NCBI RefSeq assembly: GCF_022647325.1
Contig: NZ_CP071405.1
Location: 3,720,001 to 3,784,000 of the forward strand
Reading direction: 5' to 3'
Length of the DNA: 64,000 nucleotides
DNA from: Pantoea deleyi
GTDB lineage: Bacteria; Pseudomonadota; Gammaproteobacteria; Enterobacterales; Enterobacteriaceae
The translations under genes were made by a program, and so were the position numbers. How positions within the stretch are numbered: position 1 is the first letter of the stretch; each line of letters opens with the position of its first letter. This document shows positions 39,302-48,841 of this stretch, in pieces. Under the pieces are notes generated by a model, which saw only the letters and a list, made by a program, of their open reading frames with translations, had not been told where the DNA came from and made no database searches.

Positions 39302-40294
39302 ATGAGTTATCTGGAAGTCAGAGAGCTGAATAAGTCCTATGGACCCACCCCCATTTTTGAGCAGATCCATTTCAGCGCTGCGGAAGGGGAATTTGTTACC
39401 CTGCTGGGCCCGAGCGGCTGCGGCAAATCGACGCTGCTGCGCTGCCTGGCGGGCCTGACCGGCGTCGACAGCGGCGAGATCCGGCTGGAGGGCAAAGATA
39501 TCGTGCCGCTGGCTCCGCAGAAGCGGGCGATCGGCATGGTGTTTCAGAGCTATGCGCTGTTTCCTAACATGACGGTGGAGAAGAACGTCGCGTTCGGCCT
39601 GAAGATGCAGAAACTGCCCGAGGCGCAGATCCGCCAGCGGGTGCTGGAGGTGCTGGAGCTGGTGGAACTCAGCGACTATGCACGCCGGTATCCGCATCAG
39701 CTCTCGGGCGGGCAGTGTCAGCGCGTGGCGCTGGCGCGTTCGCTGGTGACGCGCCCGCGTCTGCTGCTGCTGGATGAGCCGCTCTCGGCGCTGGACGCAC
39801 GCATTCGTCGCCACCTGCGCGATCAGATCCGACGCATCCAGCGCGAACTGAAGCTGACCACCCTTTTCGTCACCCACGATCAGGAGGAGGCGCTGACGCT
39901 CTCCGACCGTATCGTGCTGATGAATCGCGGGAAAATCGTGCAGAACGGCGATGCGGAGGCGCTTTACACCCAGCCGGTCGATCTCTTTGCCGCCGGGTTT
40001 ATTGGCAACTACAACCTGCTGAGCGCCGGAGAGGCGACGCGGCTGACCGGCCAGCCTTTCACCAGCCAGGTCGCCATCCGCCCTGAATCGATGCGGTTTA
40101 CCGCGCCGGGCCAGGGGATCCCGGCTGAAATCCTCAGCCACAGCCTGCTGGGCAACGTCATCCGCTACCGGATCCGGGCAAACGAGGTCGAACTTTCGGT
40201 GGATGTGCTTAACCGCTCGGCGGCCGATTTGCACCCCGCGGGCTGTCAGATTGGTCTACAATTGGAGATGTCGACTTTGCGCCAGGTGGCTTAA
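39302..40294 (+). CDS. ABC transporter ATP-binding protein with TOBE domain
   Basis: A 330-residue ATPase of the CysA/PotA/FbpC type. Walker A GPSGCGKST near 38-46, Q-loop MVFQSYALF near 79-87, signature LSGGQCQR near 135-142, Walker B LLLLDEPLSALD near 155-166 and switch His in VTHDQ near 190. The last 90 residues form a TOBE-like regulatory domain (IRPESMRFT). It completes the importer with the two permeases and the binding protein. It is the last gene of the operon; I saw no intrinsic terminator before yjbB. Confidence 0.92.
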   Translation: MSYLEVRELNKSYGPTPIFEQIHFSAAEGEFVTLLGPSGCGKSTLLRCLAGLTGVDSGEIRLEGKDIVPLAPQKRAIGMVFQSYALFPNMTVEKNVAFGLKMQKLPEAQIRQRVLEVLELVELSDYARRYPHQLSGGQCQRVALARSLVTRPRLLLLDEPLSALDARIRRHLRDQIRRIQRELKLTTLFVTHDQEEALTLSDRIVLMNRGKIVQNGDAEALYTQPVDLFAAGFIGNYNLLSAGEATRLTGQPFTSQVAIRPESMRFTAPGQGIPAEILSHSLLGNVIRYRIRANEVELSVDVLNRSAADLHPAGCQIGLQLEMSTLRQVA

Positions 40295-40402
40295 AACACA
40301 GGAAAAAATCACGCACAGCGCGGCAATCCCCCTTCGCAGATTGCGCTTCCCGTCAGGCCGGCAGTCTGTGCTTTGCGCCTGACGAACGAGGAGCGACGCC
40401 CC

Positions 40403-42028
40403 GTGTTAACTCTGCTTAATCTGCTCTCTGCCGTGGCCCTGCTGGTCTGGGGCACCCACATCGTGCGAACCGGTATCATGCGGGTCTACGGCGCGGATCT
40501 GCGGCGGGTTCTGAGCCGCAGTATCGAAAAAAAACCCATGGCTTTTCTGGCCGGCATTGGCGTGACCACGCTGGTGCAGAGCAGCAATGCCACCACCTTA
40601 CTGGTCACCTCCTTTGTGGCGCAGAATCTGGTCAGCCTGACGCCCGCGCTGGTGGTGATCCTGGGCGCCGACGTCGGCACCGCGATCATGGCGCGTATCC
40701 TGACGTTTGATCTCTCCTGGCTTTCGCCGCTGTTTATCTTCTTTGGCGTGGTGTTTTTCCTCAGCCGCAAGCAGACGCGCGCCGGTCAGCTGGGCCGCGC
40801 CAGCATCGGTCTGGGCCTGATCCTGCTGGCGCTGCAGCTGATCGTCGCCGCAGCGCGCCCGATAACCCAGGCTGCCGGTGTCCAGGTGCTCTTCTCCAGC
40901 CTGACCGGCGACGTGATGCTCGATGCGCTGCTGGGTGCAGTCTTCGCCATCATCAGCTACTCCAGCCTGGCCGCCGTGCTGATCACCGCCACGCTGACCG
41001 CCACGGGCGTGATCTCGTTCAAGGTGGCGCTCTGTCTGGTGATTGGGGCCAATCTGGGCAGCGGCCTGCTGGCGATGATTAACGCCAGCGGCTCGAATGC
41101 GGCGGGCAAACGCGTGGCGCTTGGCAGCCTGCTCTTCAAACTGATCGGCTGCATCCTGGTCCTGCCGTTTGTTGATGTCGTGGCGGCCTGGCTCGATAAG
41201 CTGCCGGTTAACGACGAAGAGTTAGTGATCTTCTTCCATGTGTTTTACAACCTGATCCGCTGTGTGGCGATGGTGCCCCTGACTGACCAGATGGCGCGCC
41301 TCTGCCGTCGCCTGATCGCCGACGATATCGACACCGCGCTGCATCTTAAACCCAGACACCTCGATCGCAGCGCGCTGGATACGCCCGCGCTGGCGCTGGT
41401 CAATGCGGCGCGCGAAGCGCTGCGCATCGGGGATGTGCTGGAGCAGATGCTGGAGGCCTTCGGCAAGGTGGTGCAGGGCGAATCCCGCGAGGAGCGCACG
41501 GTCCGGCGGCTGGATGATGATGTGGATGTGCTCTACACCGCCATCAAACTCTATCTGGCGCGGATGCCGAAAGAGGATCTGCCGGAAGAGGATTCGCGCC
41601 GCTGGGGAGAGATTATCGAGATGTCGCTGAATCTGGAGCAGGCCGGAGATATCATTGAGCGGATGAGTGGCGATGTCGCGGACAAATCCCTGGCCGCCGG
41701 CCGCGCCTTCTCTGCCGAAGGCTTAAAAGAGCTGGAGGGGCTGCAGGAGCTGCTGCTCGCTAACCTCAGAATGAGTCTGTCGGTGTTTCTGTCGCACGAT
41801 GTCACCAGCGCCAGACGGCTGCGCCGCGCGAAACATCGCTTCCGCCTGATGATCAGGCGCTACTCGCACGCGCACGTCGATCGGCTGCATCAGCAGAACG
41901 TGCAGAGCATCGAAACCAGTTCCCTGCATCTCGGTCTGCTCGGCGATATGAAGCGTCTTAACTCCCTGTTCTGCAGCGTGGCCTATACCGTGCTGGAACA
42001 GCCCGACGATGAGCGTGACTACGAATAG
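40403..42028 (+). CDS. yjbB: Na+/phosphate cotransporter-family protein YjbB (Pi exporter type) with PhoU-like domain
   Basis: A 541-residue protein close to E. coli YjbB. The N-terminal 300 residues contain two inverted Na/Pi cotransporter repeats with the QSSNATT motif (near 58-64); the C-terminal 200 residues form a PhoU-like helical domain. E. coli YjbB has been linked to phosphate export. The start is GTG at 40403 with GAGGAG nine bases upstream, giving LTLLNLLSAVALLVWGTHIV as in E. coli. In E. coli yjbB lies near metH and pepE; here it directly follows the hydrolase/transporter operon by 108 bp on the same strand. Confidence 0.94.
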   Translation: MLTLLNLLSAVALLVWGTHIVRTGIMRVYGADLRRVLSRSIEKKPMAFLAGIGVTTLVQSSNATTLLVTSFVAQNLVSLTPALVVILGADVGTAIMARILTFDLSWLSPLFIFFGVVFFLSRKQTRAGQLGRASIGLGLILLALQLIVAAARPITQAAGVQVLFSSLTGDVMLDALLGAVFAIISYSSLAAVLITATLTATGVISFKVALCLVIGANLGSGLLAMINASGSNAAGKRVALGSLLFKLIGCILVLPFVDVVAAWLDKLPVNDEELVIFFHVFYNLIRCVAMVPLTDQMARLCRRLIADDIDTALHLKPRHLDRSALDTPALALVNAAREALRIGDVLEQMLEAFGKVVQGESREERTVRRLDDDVDVLYTAIKLYLARMPKEDLPEEDSRRWGEIIEMSLNLEQAGDIIERMSGDVADKSLAAGRAFSAEGLKELEGLQELLLANLRMSLSVFLSHDVTSARRLRRAKHRFRLMIRRYSHAHVDRLHQQNVQSIETSSLHLGLLGDMKRLNSLFCSVAYTVLEQPDDERDYE

Positions 42029-42039
42029 GCCCTGAATCG

Positions 42040-42071
42040 CCGGTTGCGCCGGCGGGCGGCGGCGCAACCGG
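42040..42071. terminator. strong hairpin between convergent yjbB and the BASS symporter gene
   Basis: CCGGTTGCGCC pairs perfectly with GGCGCAACCGG across a ten-base loop. A T-rich tract (TTTTCTTTTT) lies some 30 bp further on, not adjacent, so the hairpin is a probable but not classical terminator. Confidence 0.5.
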
Positions 42072-42093
42072 ATCGTCCCGCTGGCCTGCGAGG

Positions 42094-43017
42094 TTACGGG
42101 GTTTTCTTTTTGATCGGTTTGCCTGACCAGTAGCCCGCCAGCAGTGAGCCAGAGAGGTTGTGCCACACCGAGAACAGCGCGCCCGGCAGGGCGGCCAGCG
42201 GCGAGAAGTAGAGCTTGCCCAGCGTCGCCGCCAGACCGGAGTTCTGCATGCCGACCTCCAGCGCCAGGGTGCGGCAGGTGGACTCATCGAAGCCAAAGAG
42301 CTTACCGCCCCAGTAACCGCCCAGCAGGCCGATCGCGTTATGCAGGATCACCGCCGCGATCACCATCAGGCCCACCGATCCGATAAAGCCCTGACTGCCC
42401 GCGACGACCGCGCTGATGATCAGCAGAATACAGATCATCGAAAACGCAGGCAGCCACGGCTCTACGCGGCGAACCACGCTGTTCATGCTGTGATGGATGA
42501 TCAGGCCCAGGGTAATCGGGATCACGACGATCTTCACGATGCTCAGCAGCATGCCCGCCACATCCACCTGAATATGCGTATCCACATAGAAGCGGGTCAG
42601 CAGCGGCGTGGCAAATACGCCCACCAGCGCGGAGACCGAGGAGATGGTCACCGACAGCGCCACATCCCCTTTCGCCAGATAGATCATGACGTTGCTGGCA
42701 GTGCCGCTGGCCACGCTGCCGACCAGGATCATGCCGGCGGCCAGATCGGGTGGCATATGGAACAGTTTTGCCAGTCCCCAGGCCGCGAGCGGCATGACCA
42801 GATAGTGCAGAAAAGTGCCGGCGATCACCGGCGCAGGCCGGATCAGCACCCGTTTAAAGTCATCGATATTCAGGGTTACCCCCATACCGAACATAATCAG
42901 CATCAGCAGATAAGTGACCCAGGGGCCGATGCCGAGAAAGGTGCCTGGCGAGAAATACGCCGCAGCGGATAACAGAACGGCCCAGAGCGGGAACAGGCGG
43001 GTCAGGGTGGCGAGCAT
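42094..43017 (-). CDS. panS: bile acid:sodium symporter (BASS) family transporter, PanS-like
   Basis: A 307-residue inner-membrane protein with ten hydrophobic segments and the BASS signatures [19 protein letters not shown] (in part) near 100-118 and [13 protein letters not shown] near 252-264. In Salmonella a closely related protein, PanS, takes up ketopantoate. The symbol is given on general resemblance only; other BASS members carry pyruvate or bile acids. It converges with yjbB and is transcribed alone. Confidence 0.72.
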   Translation of the reverse strand: MLATLTRLFPLWAVLLSAAAYFSPGTFLGIGPWVTYLLMLIMFGMGVTLNIDDFKRVLIRPAPVIAGTFLHYLVMPLAAWGLAKLFHMPPDLAAGMILVGSVASGTASNVMIYLAKGDVALSVTISSVSALVGVFATPLLTRFYVDTHIQVDVAGMLLSIVKIVVIPITLGLIIHHSMNSVVRRVEPWLPAFSMICILLIISAVVAGSQGFIGSVGLMVIAAVILHNAIGLLGGYWGGKLFGFDESTCRTLALEVGMQNSGLAATLGKLYFSPLAALPGALFSVWHNLSGSLLAGYWSGKPIKKKTP

Positions 43018-43200
43018 AGCCAGACTTCCTTATTAGAATGTGATGTTTTATGCAGGGTTTCCCTGTCGGAACGTCAGGCAGGAACGACTGCCGTGACGAG
43101 GGCAGGATCATAACATCTCAGGATCGGGACGTAAGGCGAAGATGGGGCGAGGCGGGAAAATGCGGATCGACTGCTGCCGATCCGCAGGATATCGACGAAA

Positions 43201-43893
43201 TTACGCTGCTTTTTCCTGTAAACCACGGTAGATCAAACCACCGATCACCGCCCCGATAACCGGCATCAACCAGAACATCCAGAGCTGAGAGAGCGCCCAG
43301 CCGCCCTGGAACAGCGCGGCCGCGGTGCTGCGGGCCGGATTCACCGAGGTGTTGGTTACCGGAATGCTGACCAGATGGATCAGGGTTAACGCCAGGCCAA
43401 TCGCCACAGGCGCGAAGCCCTTCGGCGCGCGTTCGCTGGTGGCGCCCATGATGACAATCAGGAAGATAGCGGTCATCACCACTTCGGTGATCATGCCCGC
43501 CTGCAGGCTGAAGCCGCCCGGCGAATGTTCGCCATAGCCGTTGGCCGCAAAGCCGCTGGCCGTGGCATTGAAGTCGGCTTTGCCGCTGGCGATCAGATAG
43601 AGCACTGCGCCCGCAGCGATGCCGCCCGCCAGTTGCGCAAGGATATAGGGGATGGCCTGTGACGCCGGAAAACGGCCGCCCGCCACTAATCCCAGGGTGA
43701 CCGCCGGGTTAAAGTGACCGCCGGAGATATGCCCCACCGCGTACGCCATGACCAGCACGCTCAGCCCGAAAGCCAGCGCCACGCCCGTGAAGCCGATGCC
43801 CAGCCCCGGGAACGCCGCGGCCAGAATGGCACTCCCACAACCGCCCGCGACCAGCACGAAGGTGCCCAGCGCCTCTGCGACTAACCTTTTCAT
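43201..43893 (-). CDS. aqpZ: aquaporin Z
   Basis: A 230-residue water channel. Six membrane segments and both half-helix NPA motifs are present (Asn62-Pro63-Ala64 in HFNPAVT and Asn185-Pro186-Ala187 in SVNPARS). The selectivity-filter arginine follows the second NPA, which marks a water channel rather than a glycerol facilitator. The start at 43893 gives [12 protein letters not shown], identical in pattern to E. coli AqpZ; longer reading not supported. It is probably monocistronic. Confidence 0.96.
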   Translation of the reverse strand: MKRLVAEALGTFVLVAGGCGSAILAAAFPGLGIGFTGVALAFGLSVLVMAYAVGHISGGHFNPAVTLGLVAGGRFPASQAIPYILAQLAGGIAAGAVLYLIASGKADFNATASGFAANGYGEHSPGGFSLQAGMITEVVMTAIFLIVIMGATSERAPKGFAPVAIGLALTLIHLVSIPVTNTSVNPARSTAAALFQGGWALSQLWMFWLMPVIGAVIGGLIYRGLQEKAA

Positions 43894-44096
43894 GATATTT
43901 CCTAAATTTGGGTGAATTGATTCAGCGGCGGGATTATAAATCTGCGCAAGGGGAGCGCAACGGAGGTGCACGAAATGCGCAAAGAAATGGGTTGCCATTT
44001 GGCAATGATCCACTTAACTCTCTGTTTTTACGATCGTTAATGAGACTGGAGTGACAGGAAGGGATCGGGCAGAAACAGGCCATTCAGGCCTATTTT

Positions 44097-44118
44097 CAGG
44101 CCGCGCGAACGCGGCCTG
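44097..44118. other. perfect hairpin after lysC
   Basis: CAGGCCGCG-CGAA-CGCGGCCTG lies 14 bases past the lysC stop. No T-run follows when read in the lysC direction, so it may stabilise the 3' end or act with Rho. Confidence 0.5.
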
Positions 44119-44131
44119 AGGGCAAGGCGCT

Positions 44132-45484
44132 TTACTCGAACAGGTTGTGATGCAACGTCCGCACCACGCTTTCAGCGTCGTTACCCGGCACCAGGAAGCA
44201 GAGGTTGTAGCTGCTGGCACCGTAACAGATCATCCGCAGGTTGAACGGATCCAGCACGCCAAACACCTCTTTGCCGACACCGCAGGCTTTCGACAGCTGG
44301 TTGCCGATAATCGCTACCAGCGCCAGATCTTCTTCCACCTCAACCCGGCACAGCGACGAGAGTTCCGTCAGCAGCGCCTGGGTCAGCAGGCTGCCACTGG
44401 TCGAGGTGGAGCCGGTGGTGTCCAGAGTCAGCGCCACGCTCACTTCGGAGGTGGTGATGAGATCAACAGAGACGTTGTGACGCGCCAGAATCGCGAAGAG
44501 TTCAGCGAGGAACCCAAAGGTATGCAGCATATTCAGGCTGTGCAGCGTGAGCAGCGTCTGCTTGCGGCGCAGCGCCAGCGCCCGGAACAGCGGCGGGTTA
44601 CGGGTCTCGTTACAGACGCGGGTGCCGCCCGCTGCCGGGTCCTTGCTGGAGCCGACAAAGACCGGAATACCCCGGCGTACGGCCGGCAGCAGCGTCGCCG
44701 GATGCAGCACTTTGGCGCCGAAGGTCGCCATTTCGGCGGCCTCTTCGAACGTAATCTCATCGATGCGTTTTGCGGTCGGCACCACGCGCGGATCGGTCGT
44801 GTAGATGCCCGGCACATCGGTCCAGATATCCACCCGCGCCGCGTGGAGCGCTTCGCCCAGCAGCGCGGCGGTGTAATCACTGCCGCCACGTCCTAAGGTC
44901 GTGGTGCGCCCTTCACTTTCGCTGCCGATAAAGCCCTGCGTCACCACCAGCGCCTCTGCGATGCGTGGCTGCAGTTGTGCCGTTGCCTGCTCTGCCAGCA
45001 CGGCGACATCCGGTGCGGCCCGGCCAAAGCGGTCGTCTGTGCGCATCACCTTGCGGACATCAAACCATTCGGCGTTGACCTGGCGTTCGCGCAGGATTTC
45101 CACAAACAGCAGCGTAGACATCAGCTCGCCGTGGCTGACCAGTTCATCGGTCAGGGCGTGGGAGTTGGCCAGCGAAGCGGCTTCGGAGAGCATGCTGATA
45201 TTGTCGATCAGGCGATCGATTTCTTCGCGGATCACTGCCGGACGCTGCAGGCGATCAACGATGGCGTACTGGATGCGGCGGATATCCTCCAGCAGCGTCG
45301 CGCGCTGGGCAGCCGGCTGGCCTTCCGCCAGCGCCACCAGCAGATTGGTAATGCCCGCCGAGGCGGAAAGCACCACCAGACGCGTGTTCGCATCCTGCAG
45401 GACGACATCGGCACTGCGGTTCATCGCTTCAAAATCGGCCACGCTGGTGCCGCCGAATTTTGCCACAATCAGAGTTTGAGACAT
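44132..45484 (-). CDS. lysC: lysine-sensitive aspartokinase III
   Basis: A 450-residue kinase (E. coli 449) that phosphorylates aspartate at the head of lysine, threonine and methionine synthesis and is inhibited by lysine. The kinase core starts with AKFGGTSV at 8-15. Two C-terminal ACT domains (about 300-450) bind lysine. It is preceded by a lysine riboswitch leader, so both enzyme activity and expression respond to lysine. Confidence 0.97.
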   Translation of the reverse strand: MSQTLIVAKFGGTSVADFEAMNRSADVVLQDANTRLVVLSASAGITNLLVALAEGQPAAQRATLLEDIRRIQYAIVDRLQRPAVIREEIDRLIDNISMLSEAASLANSHALTDELVSHGELMSTLLFVEILRERQVNAEWFDVRKVMRTDDRFGRAAPDVAVLAEQATAQLQPRIAEALVVTQGFIGSESEGRTTTLGRGGSDYTAALLGEALHAARVDIWTDVPGIYTTDPRVVPTAKRIDEITFEEAAEMATFGAKVLHPATLLPAVRRGIPVFVGSSKDPAAGGTRVCNETRNPPLFRALALRRKQTLLTLHSLNMLHTFGFLAELFAILARHNVSVDLITTSEVSVALTLDTTGSTSTSGSLLTQALLTELSSLCRVEVEEDLALVAIIGNQLSKACGVGKEVFGVLDPFNLRMICYGASSYNLCFLVPGNDAESVVRTLHHNLFE

Positions 45485-45597
45485 GTAGGACCTCGTGTCA
45501 GGTTATCTTGTTCTCGCCGCAGAAAGGGTCGAGAAACATTCTTTCAGCCAGGCACAAGGAAAGAGCAGAAACGGGCAGACCAGATCGGGTAGACGAG

Positions 45598-45790
45598 TCA
45601 CCCAGAAGCGCCCCACCTTGCGAAACGTCGACTGCAGACGTTTCTGGTGACAACCCAGAGGATTCAGCCCCTGTAGCCGACAGACAACACGCCGCGTGCT
45701 GAACCGCCTCGGCGTCGCTCCCCATTATGTGTTTTCACCGGATACGGTTCCTCCAACACACTGCCTGGGCGACGCGCCTCTTCTGGCTTG
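45598..45790 (-). ncRNA. lysine riboswitch in the lysC leader
   Basis: Read leftward, the leader contains the blocks CCAGAAGAGGCGCGTCGCCC, TGTTGGAGGAACC, GGCTACAGGGGCTGAATCC, GGGTTGTCACCAGAAACGTC and GCGCTTCTGGGTGA, in the same order as the E. coli lysC leader. P1 forms between CCAGAAG near 45787 and CTTCTGG near 45602. This is the L-box aptamer; lysine binding should lower lysC translation and transcript stability. The leader then continues about 110 bases to the start codon, with CGAGG before it. Confidence 0.93.
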
Positions 45791-45816
45791 CGCACAGGTG
45801 CGCAAGTAGGCGCATA

Positions 45817-45845
45817 GATTTAGCCTTTTCTGGCCCTGCTGTCAA
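45817..45845 (-). promoter_or_regulatory. promoter of lysC leader
   Basis: Read leftward, TTGACA (45845-45840) is followed after 17 bp by TAAATC (45822-45817). A perfect 9-bp hairpin (CTTGCGCAC/GTGCGCAAG, 45788-45807) begins the predicted transcript just before the aptamer. The -35 is consensus; the -10 is weaker. Confidence 0.7.
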
Positions 45846-46183
45846 CGCCAGTAAGGCCTGGAATGCCGCATCAGAAAACAAATCAGCCTGTGGCGCAGCG
45901 GCTACAGTGCTTAATGGGTTCAGCCTGTGCAGCAATCCCTGATAACGCACAACGTTTTTCACCGGCTTTCACGGCACACTTTGCCGCGAGATGAATCGGC
46001 GCCGCACGGGCGCTTCGCACCACACAATGCTGGCGATAAGCGGCCGGTGTGGCGTGCACCAGCCCGCCGGGCACTGACAAAATTTTTCCCTTTCAGTTAC
46101 AACTGTGGTCATACTGAAACGCTAAACGGGCAGGATCTGCCCCCGATGGAATGACGGTTCTTAATATCAACAAGAGTGTTGCC

Positions 46184-47830
46184 ATGAAAAATATCAATCC
46201 GACACAAACCGCAGCCTGGAAAGCGCTGCAACAGCATTTTGAGCAGATGAAATCGGTGGAAATTGCCGACCTGTTCGCCCAGGATGCCGATCGTTTTGCC
46301 AAATTCTCTGCCACCTTTGATGATCAGATGCTGGTGGATTTCTCCAAAAACCGCATCACCCAGGAAACCCTCGATAAGTTACAGGCGCTGGCCAGAGAGA
46401 CCGATCTGAGCAGTGCCATTCACGCGATGTTTTCGGGCGAGAAGATTAACCGCACCGAAGATCGCGCGGTGCTGCACGTCGCCCTGCGCAACCGGAGCAA
46501 CACGCCGATTCGGGTGGATGGCAAAGATGTGATGCCGGAAGTCAATGCGGTGCTGGAGAAGATGAAAGCCTTCTCCGAACGCATCATCAGCGGCGAGTGG
46601 AAAGGCTATACCGGCAAGCCGATCACCGACGTGGTGAATATCGGCATCGGCGGCTCCGATCTGGGTCCGTTTATGGTGACCGAAGCGCTGCGCCCGTACA
46701 AAAACCATCTGAACATGCATTTTGTCTCCAACGTTGACGGCACCCACATCGCCGAAACGCTGAAAGATCTCAGCCCGGAAACCACGCTGTTCCTGGTCGC
46801 CTCGAAGACCTTCACCACTCAGGAAACCATGACCAACGCCCACAGCGCGCGCGACTGGTTCCTGAAGACAGCCGGTGACCAGCAGCACGTTGCCAAACAC
46901 TTCGCGGCGCTGTCGACCAACGCCAAAGCGGTGGGTGAATTTGGTATCGACACCAACAACATGTTTGAATTCTGGGACTGGGTGGGCGGCCGCTATTCAC
47001 TCTGGTCAGCCATCGGCCTGTCGATCATCCTGTCCATCGGTTTCGACAACTTTGAGCAGCTGCTGAGCGGCGCGCACGCCATGGACCAGCACTTCGCCTC
47101 TGCCCCGGCGGAACAGAACCTGCCGGTTCTGCTGGCGCTGATTGGCATCTGGTACAACAATTTCTTCGGTGCTGAAACCGAAGCCATTCTGCCTTACGAC
47201 CAGTACATGCACCGCTTTGCCGCCTACTTCCAGCAGGGCAATATGGAGTCGAACGGTAAGTATGTGGATCGCGACGGTCATCCGGTGGATTACCAGACCG
47301 GCCCTATTATCTGGGGCGAACCGGGCACCAACGGCCAGCACGCCTTCTATCAGCTGATCCATCAGGGCACTAAGCTGGTTCCGTGTGACTTTATCGCGCC
47401 TGCCATCACCCACAATGCGCTGGCGGATCACCATCCGAAACTGCTCTCAAACTTCTTTGCCCAGACGGAAGCGCTGGCGTTTGGTAAGTCACGCGACGTG
47501 GTCGAAAAAGAGTTTACCGATGCCGGTAAGTCTGCTGAATCCGTTGCCCATATCGTGCCGTTCAAGGTGTTTGAGGGTAACCGTCCCACCAACTCCATTC
47601 TGCTGCGTGAGATTACGCCTTACAGCCTGGGCGCGCTGATTGCCCTGTATGAGCATAAGATCTTCACTCAGGGCGCTATCCTGAATATCTTCACCTTCGA
47701 TCAGTGGGGTGTGGAATTAGGTAAGCAGCTGGCGAACCGCATTCTGCCGGAACTGGAAAACGACGACGAAATTACCTCGCACGACAGTTCCACCAATGCC
47801 TTAATTAACCGATATAAGTCCTGGCGTTAA
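46184..47830 (+). CDS. pgi: glucose-6-phosphate isomerase
   Basis: A 548-residue cytosolic enzyme that interconverts glucose-6-phosphate and fructose-6-phosphate. Family motifs are [12 protein letters not shown] near 145-156, [11 protein letters not shown] near 272-282, the catalytic His in [14 protein letters not shown] near 382-395 and [13 protein letters not shown] near 505-517, which carries the catalytic lysine. The start at 46184 has AAGAG upstream and matches E. coli; the longer reading is not supported. It is divergent from lysC and precedes yjbEFGH, as in E. coli. Confidence 0.98.
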   Translation: MKNINPTQTAAWKALQQHFEQMKSVEIADLFAQDADRFAKFSATFDDQMLVDFSKNRITQETLDKLQALARETDLSSAIHAMFSGEKINRTEDRAVLHVALRNRSNTPIRVDGKDVMPEVNAVLEKMKAFSERIISGEWKGYTGKPITDVVNIGIGGSDLGPFMVTEALRPYKNHLNMHFVSNVDGTHIAETLKDLSPETTLFLVASKTFTTQETMTNAHSARDWFLKTAGDQQHVAKHFAALSTNAKAVGEFGIDTNNMFEFWDWVGGRYSLWSAIGLSIILSIGFDNFEQLLSGAHAMDQHFASAPAEQNLPVLLALIGIWYNNFFGAETEAILPYDQYMHRFAAYFQQGNMESNGKYVDRDGHPVDYQTGPIIWGEPGTNGQHAFYQLIHQGTKLVPCDFIAPAITHNALADHHPKLLSNFFAQTEALAFGKSRDVVEKEFTDAGKSAESVAHIVPFKVFEGNRPTNSILLREITPYSLGALIALYEHKIFTQGAILNIFTFDQWGVELGKQLANRILPELENDDEITSHDSSTNALINRYKSWR

Positions 47831-47846
47831 CCGGCGTTAAATGAAC

Positions 47847-47874
47847 AGGGCAGCGACCGCGCTGCCCTTTTTTT
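47847..47874 (+). terminator. pgi terminator
   Basis: AGGGCAGCG-ACCG-CGCTGCCCT followed by a seven-T run. Confidence 0.92.
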
Positions 47875-48396
47875 GTCTGTTTTTATCGCGGAACAGGCCT
47901 TTTATTCTTTTATGGCGGCGGCTGGGGGCGGGAAAAGTCTTAAAACAGCATGAGATAATTCTGAACCTGCAGAGACAAAACCGGTGCTTATACAGTTTAA
48001 AATGGCCCTGAAACGTGACAGCCCTGCCTGTTAAGCCTTGATTAGTAAGCCGATTTAATTCTGGCTGATTTGAGTAAATTCTGATTATTCTTATTCCGTA
48101 CCAGATATAAATAAAAAAGATGATTACGCTTTGCAACTTATTCGCTGGCAGCAAAATATCTGGTATCCGCCCGAAACCCTCCCATATAAAGAGCAGTTAT
48201 CGCCAATATTGCTCATTAAATCACGTTCACGCCCCGCTATTTGCCCTGGTTTTTATGGCACTGAACTCTGATATTTTGTTGCCCTATAATGAACGCGCCC
48301 GCAATGGGCCTGTCCGTCACGCGGATCGCAGGTTATCTGCATCGTCCGGGTTGCCGGTCAGAGATCCTTCATTCACTCAATGCAGGAAACGTTGTT
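47875..48396. other. regulatory intergenic region upstream of yjbEFGH
   Basis: About 520 bp without a supported gene, AT-rich in its first half. It should hold the yjbE promoter; CCTATAAT at 48283-48290 looks like a -10 element. An RcsAB-like box is listed separately. The frame open from 48289 is the leader read through and not a gene start. Confidence 0.55.
48080..48093. promoter_or_regulatory. candidate RcsAB box of yjbEFGH
   Basis: TCTGATTATTCTTA agrees with TAAGAATATTCTTA at 11 of 14 positions. The yjb operon of E. coli is Rcs-controlled, which supports the call. The distance to yjbE is about 300 bp, and about 190 bp to the suspected -10. Confidence 0.4.
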
Positions 48397-48654
48397 ATGA
48401 AAAAAACTATGGTTGCCGGTGCAGCCCTGATCCTCGTTGCTGTCTCTTCCGGCGCGTATGCTGCGCCACAGGAAGCGGGTGAAGCAGGTACTGCAGCAGG
48501 CGCGCAGGCGGGAGCAATCTCGTCCGGCACGTCCACCGCTGTGGGTATCGGCGCACTGGGCGCGCTGGTCGGGCTTGGCATTGCCGCTTCTGGCGGTGGT
48601 GACGGTGCGAATACCGGTACAACAACCACAACCACGACGAGCACCACTCGTTGA
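48397..48654 (+). CDS. yjbE: exopolysaccharide operon protein YjbE
   Basis: An 85-residue secreted small protein. The signal peptide covers about 1-22 (MKKTMVAGAALILVAVSSGA then YAA). The mature part is Ala/Gly/Ser-rich and ends in a run of seven threonines followed by STTR, like E. coli YjbE. The yjbEFGH operon is required for production of an extracellular polysaccharide in E. coli. A longer open frame from 48289 lacks a ribosome site; GCAGGAAACG precedes the chosen start. Confidence 0.9.
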   Translation: MKKTMVAGAALILVAVSSGAYAAPQEAGEAGTAAGAQAGAISSGTSTAVGIGALGALVGLGIAASGGGDGANTGTTTTTTTSTTR

Positions 48655-48841
48655 TGGCTGACCGGCAGATGTCTGATGGCAGTCCGGTGACTCACGGGCA
48701 AGGCTGAATACCCACCGGTGATGCAGCTTTGCAGCGTAGTCTTCCGTGTTGCTGTCAGCGCTGACGGGCAGAGCACTTTTAAACATAACCACACGTCTGT
48801 GTGGTTATTTTTACTTTGGCATGACTTATCAGGGACACACA

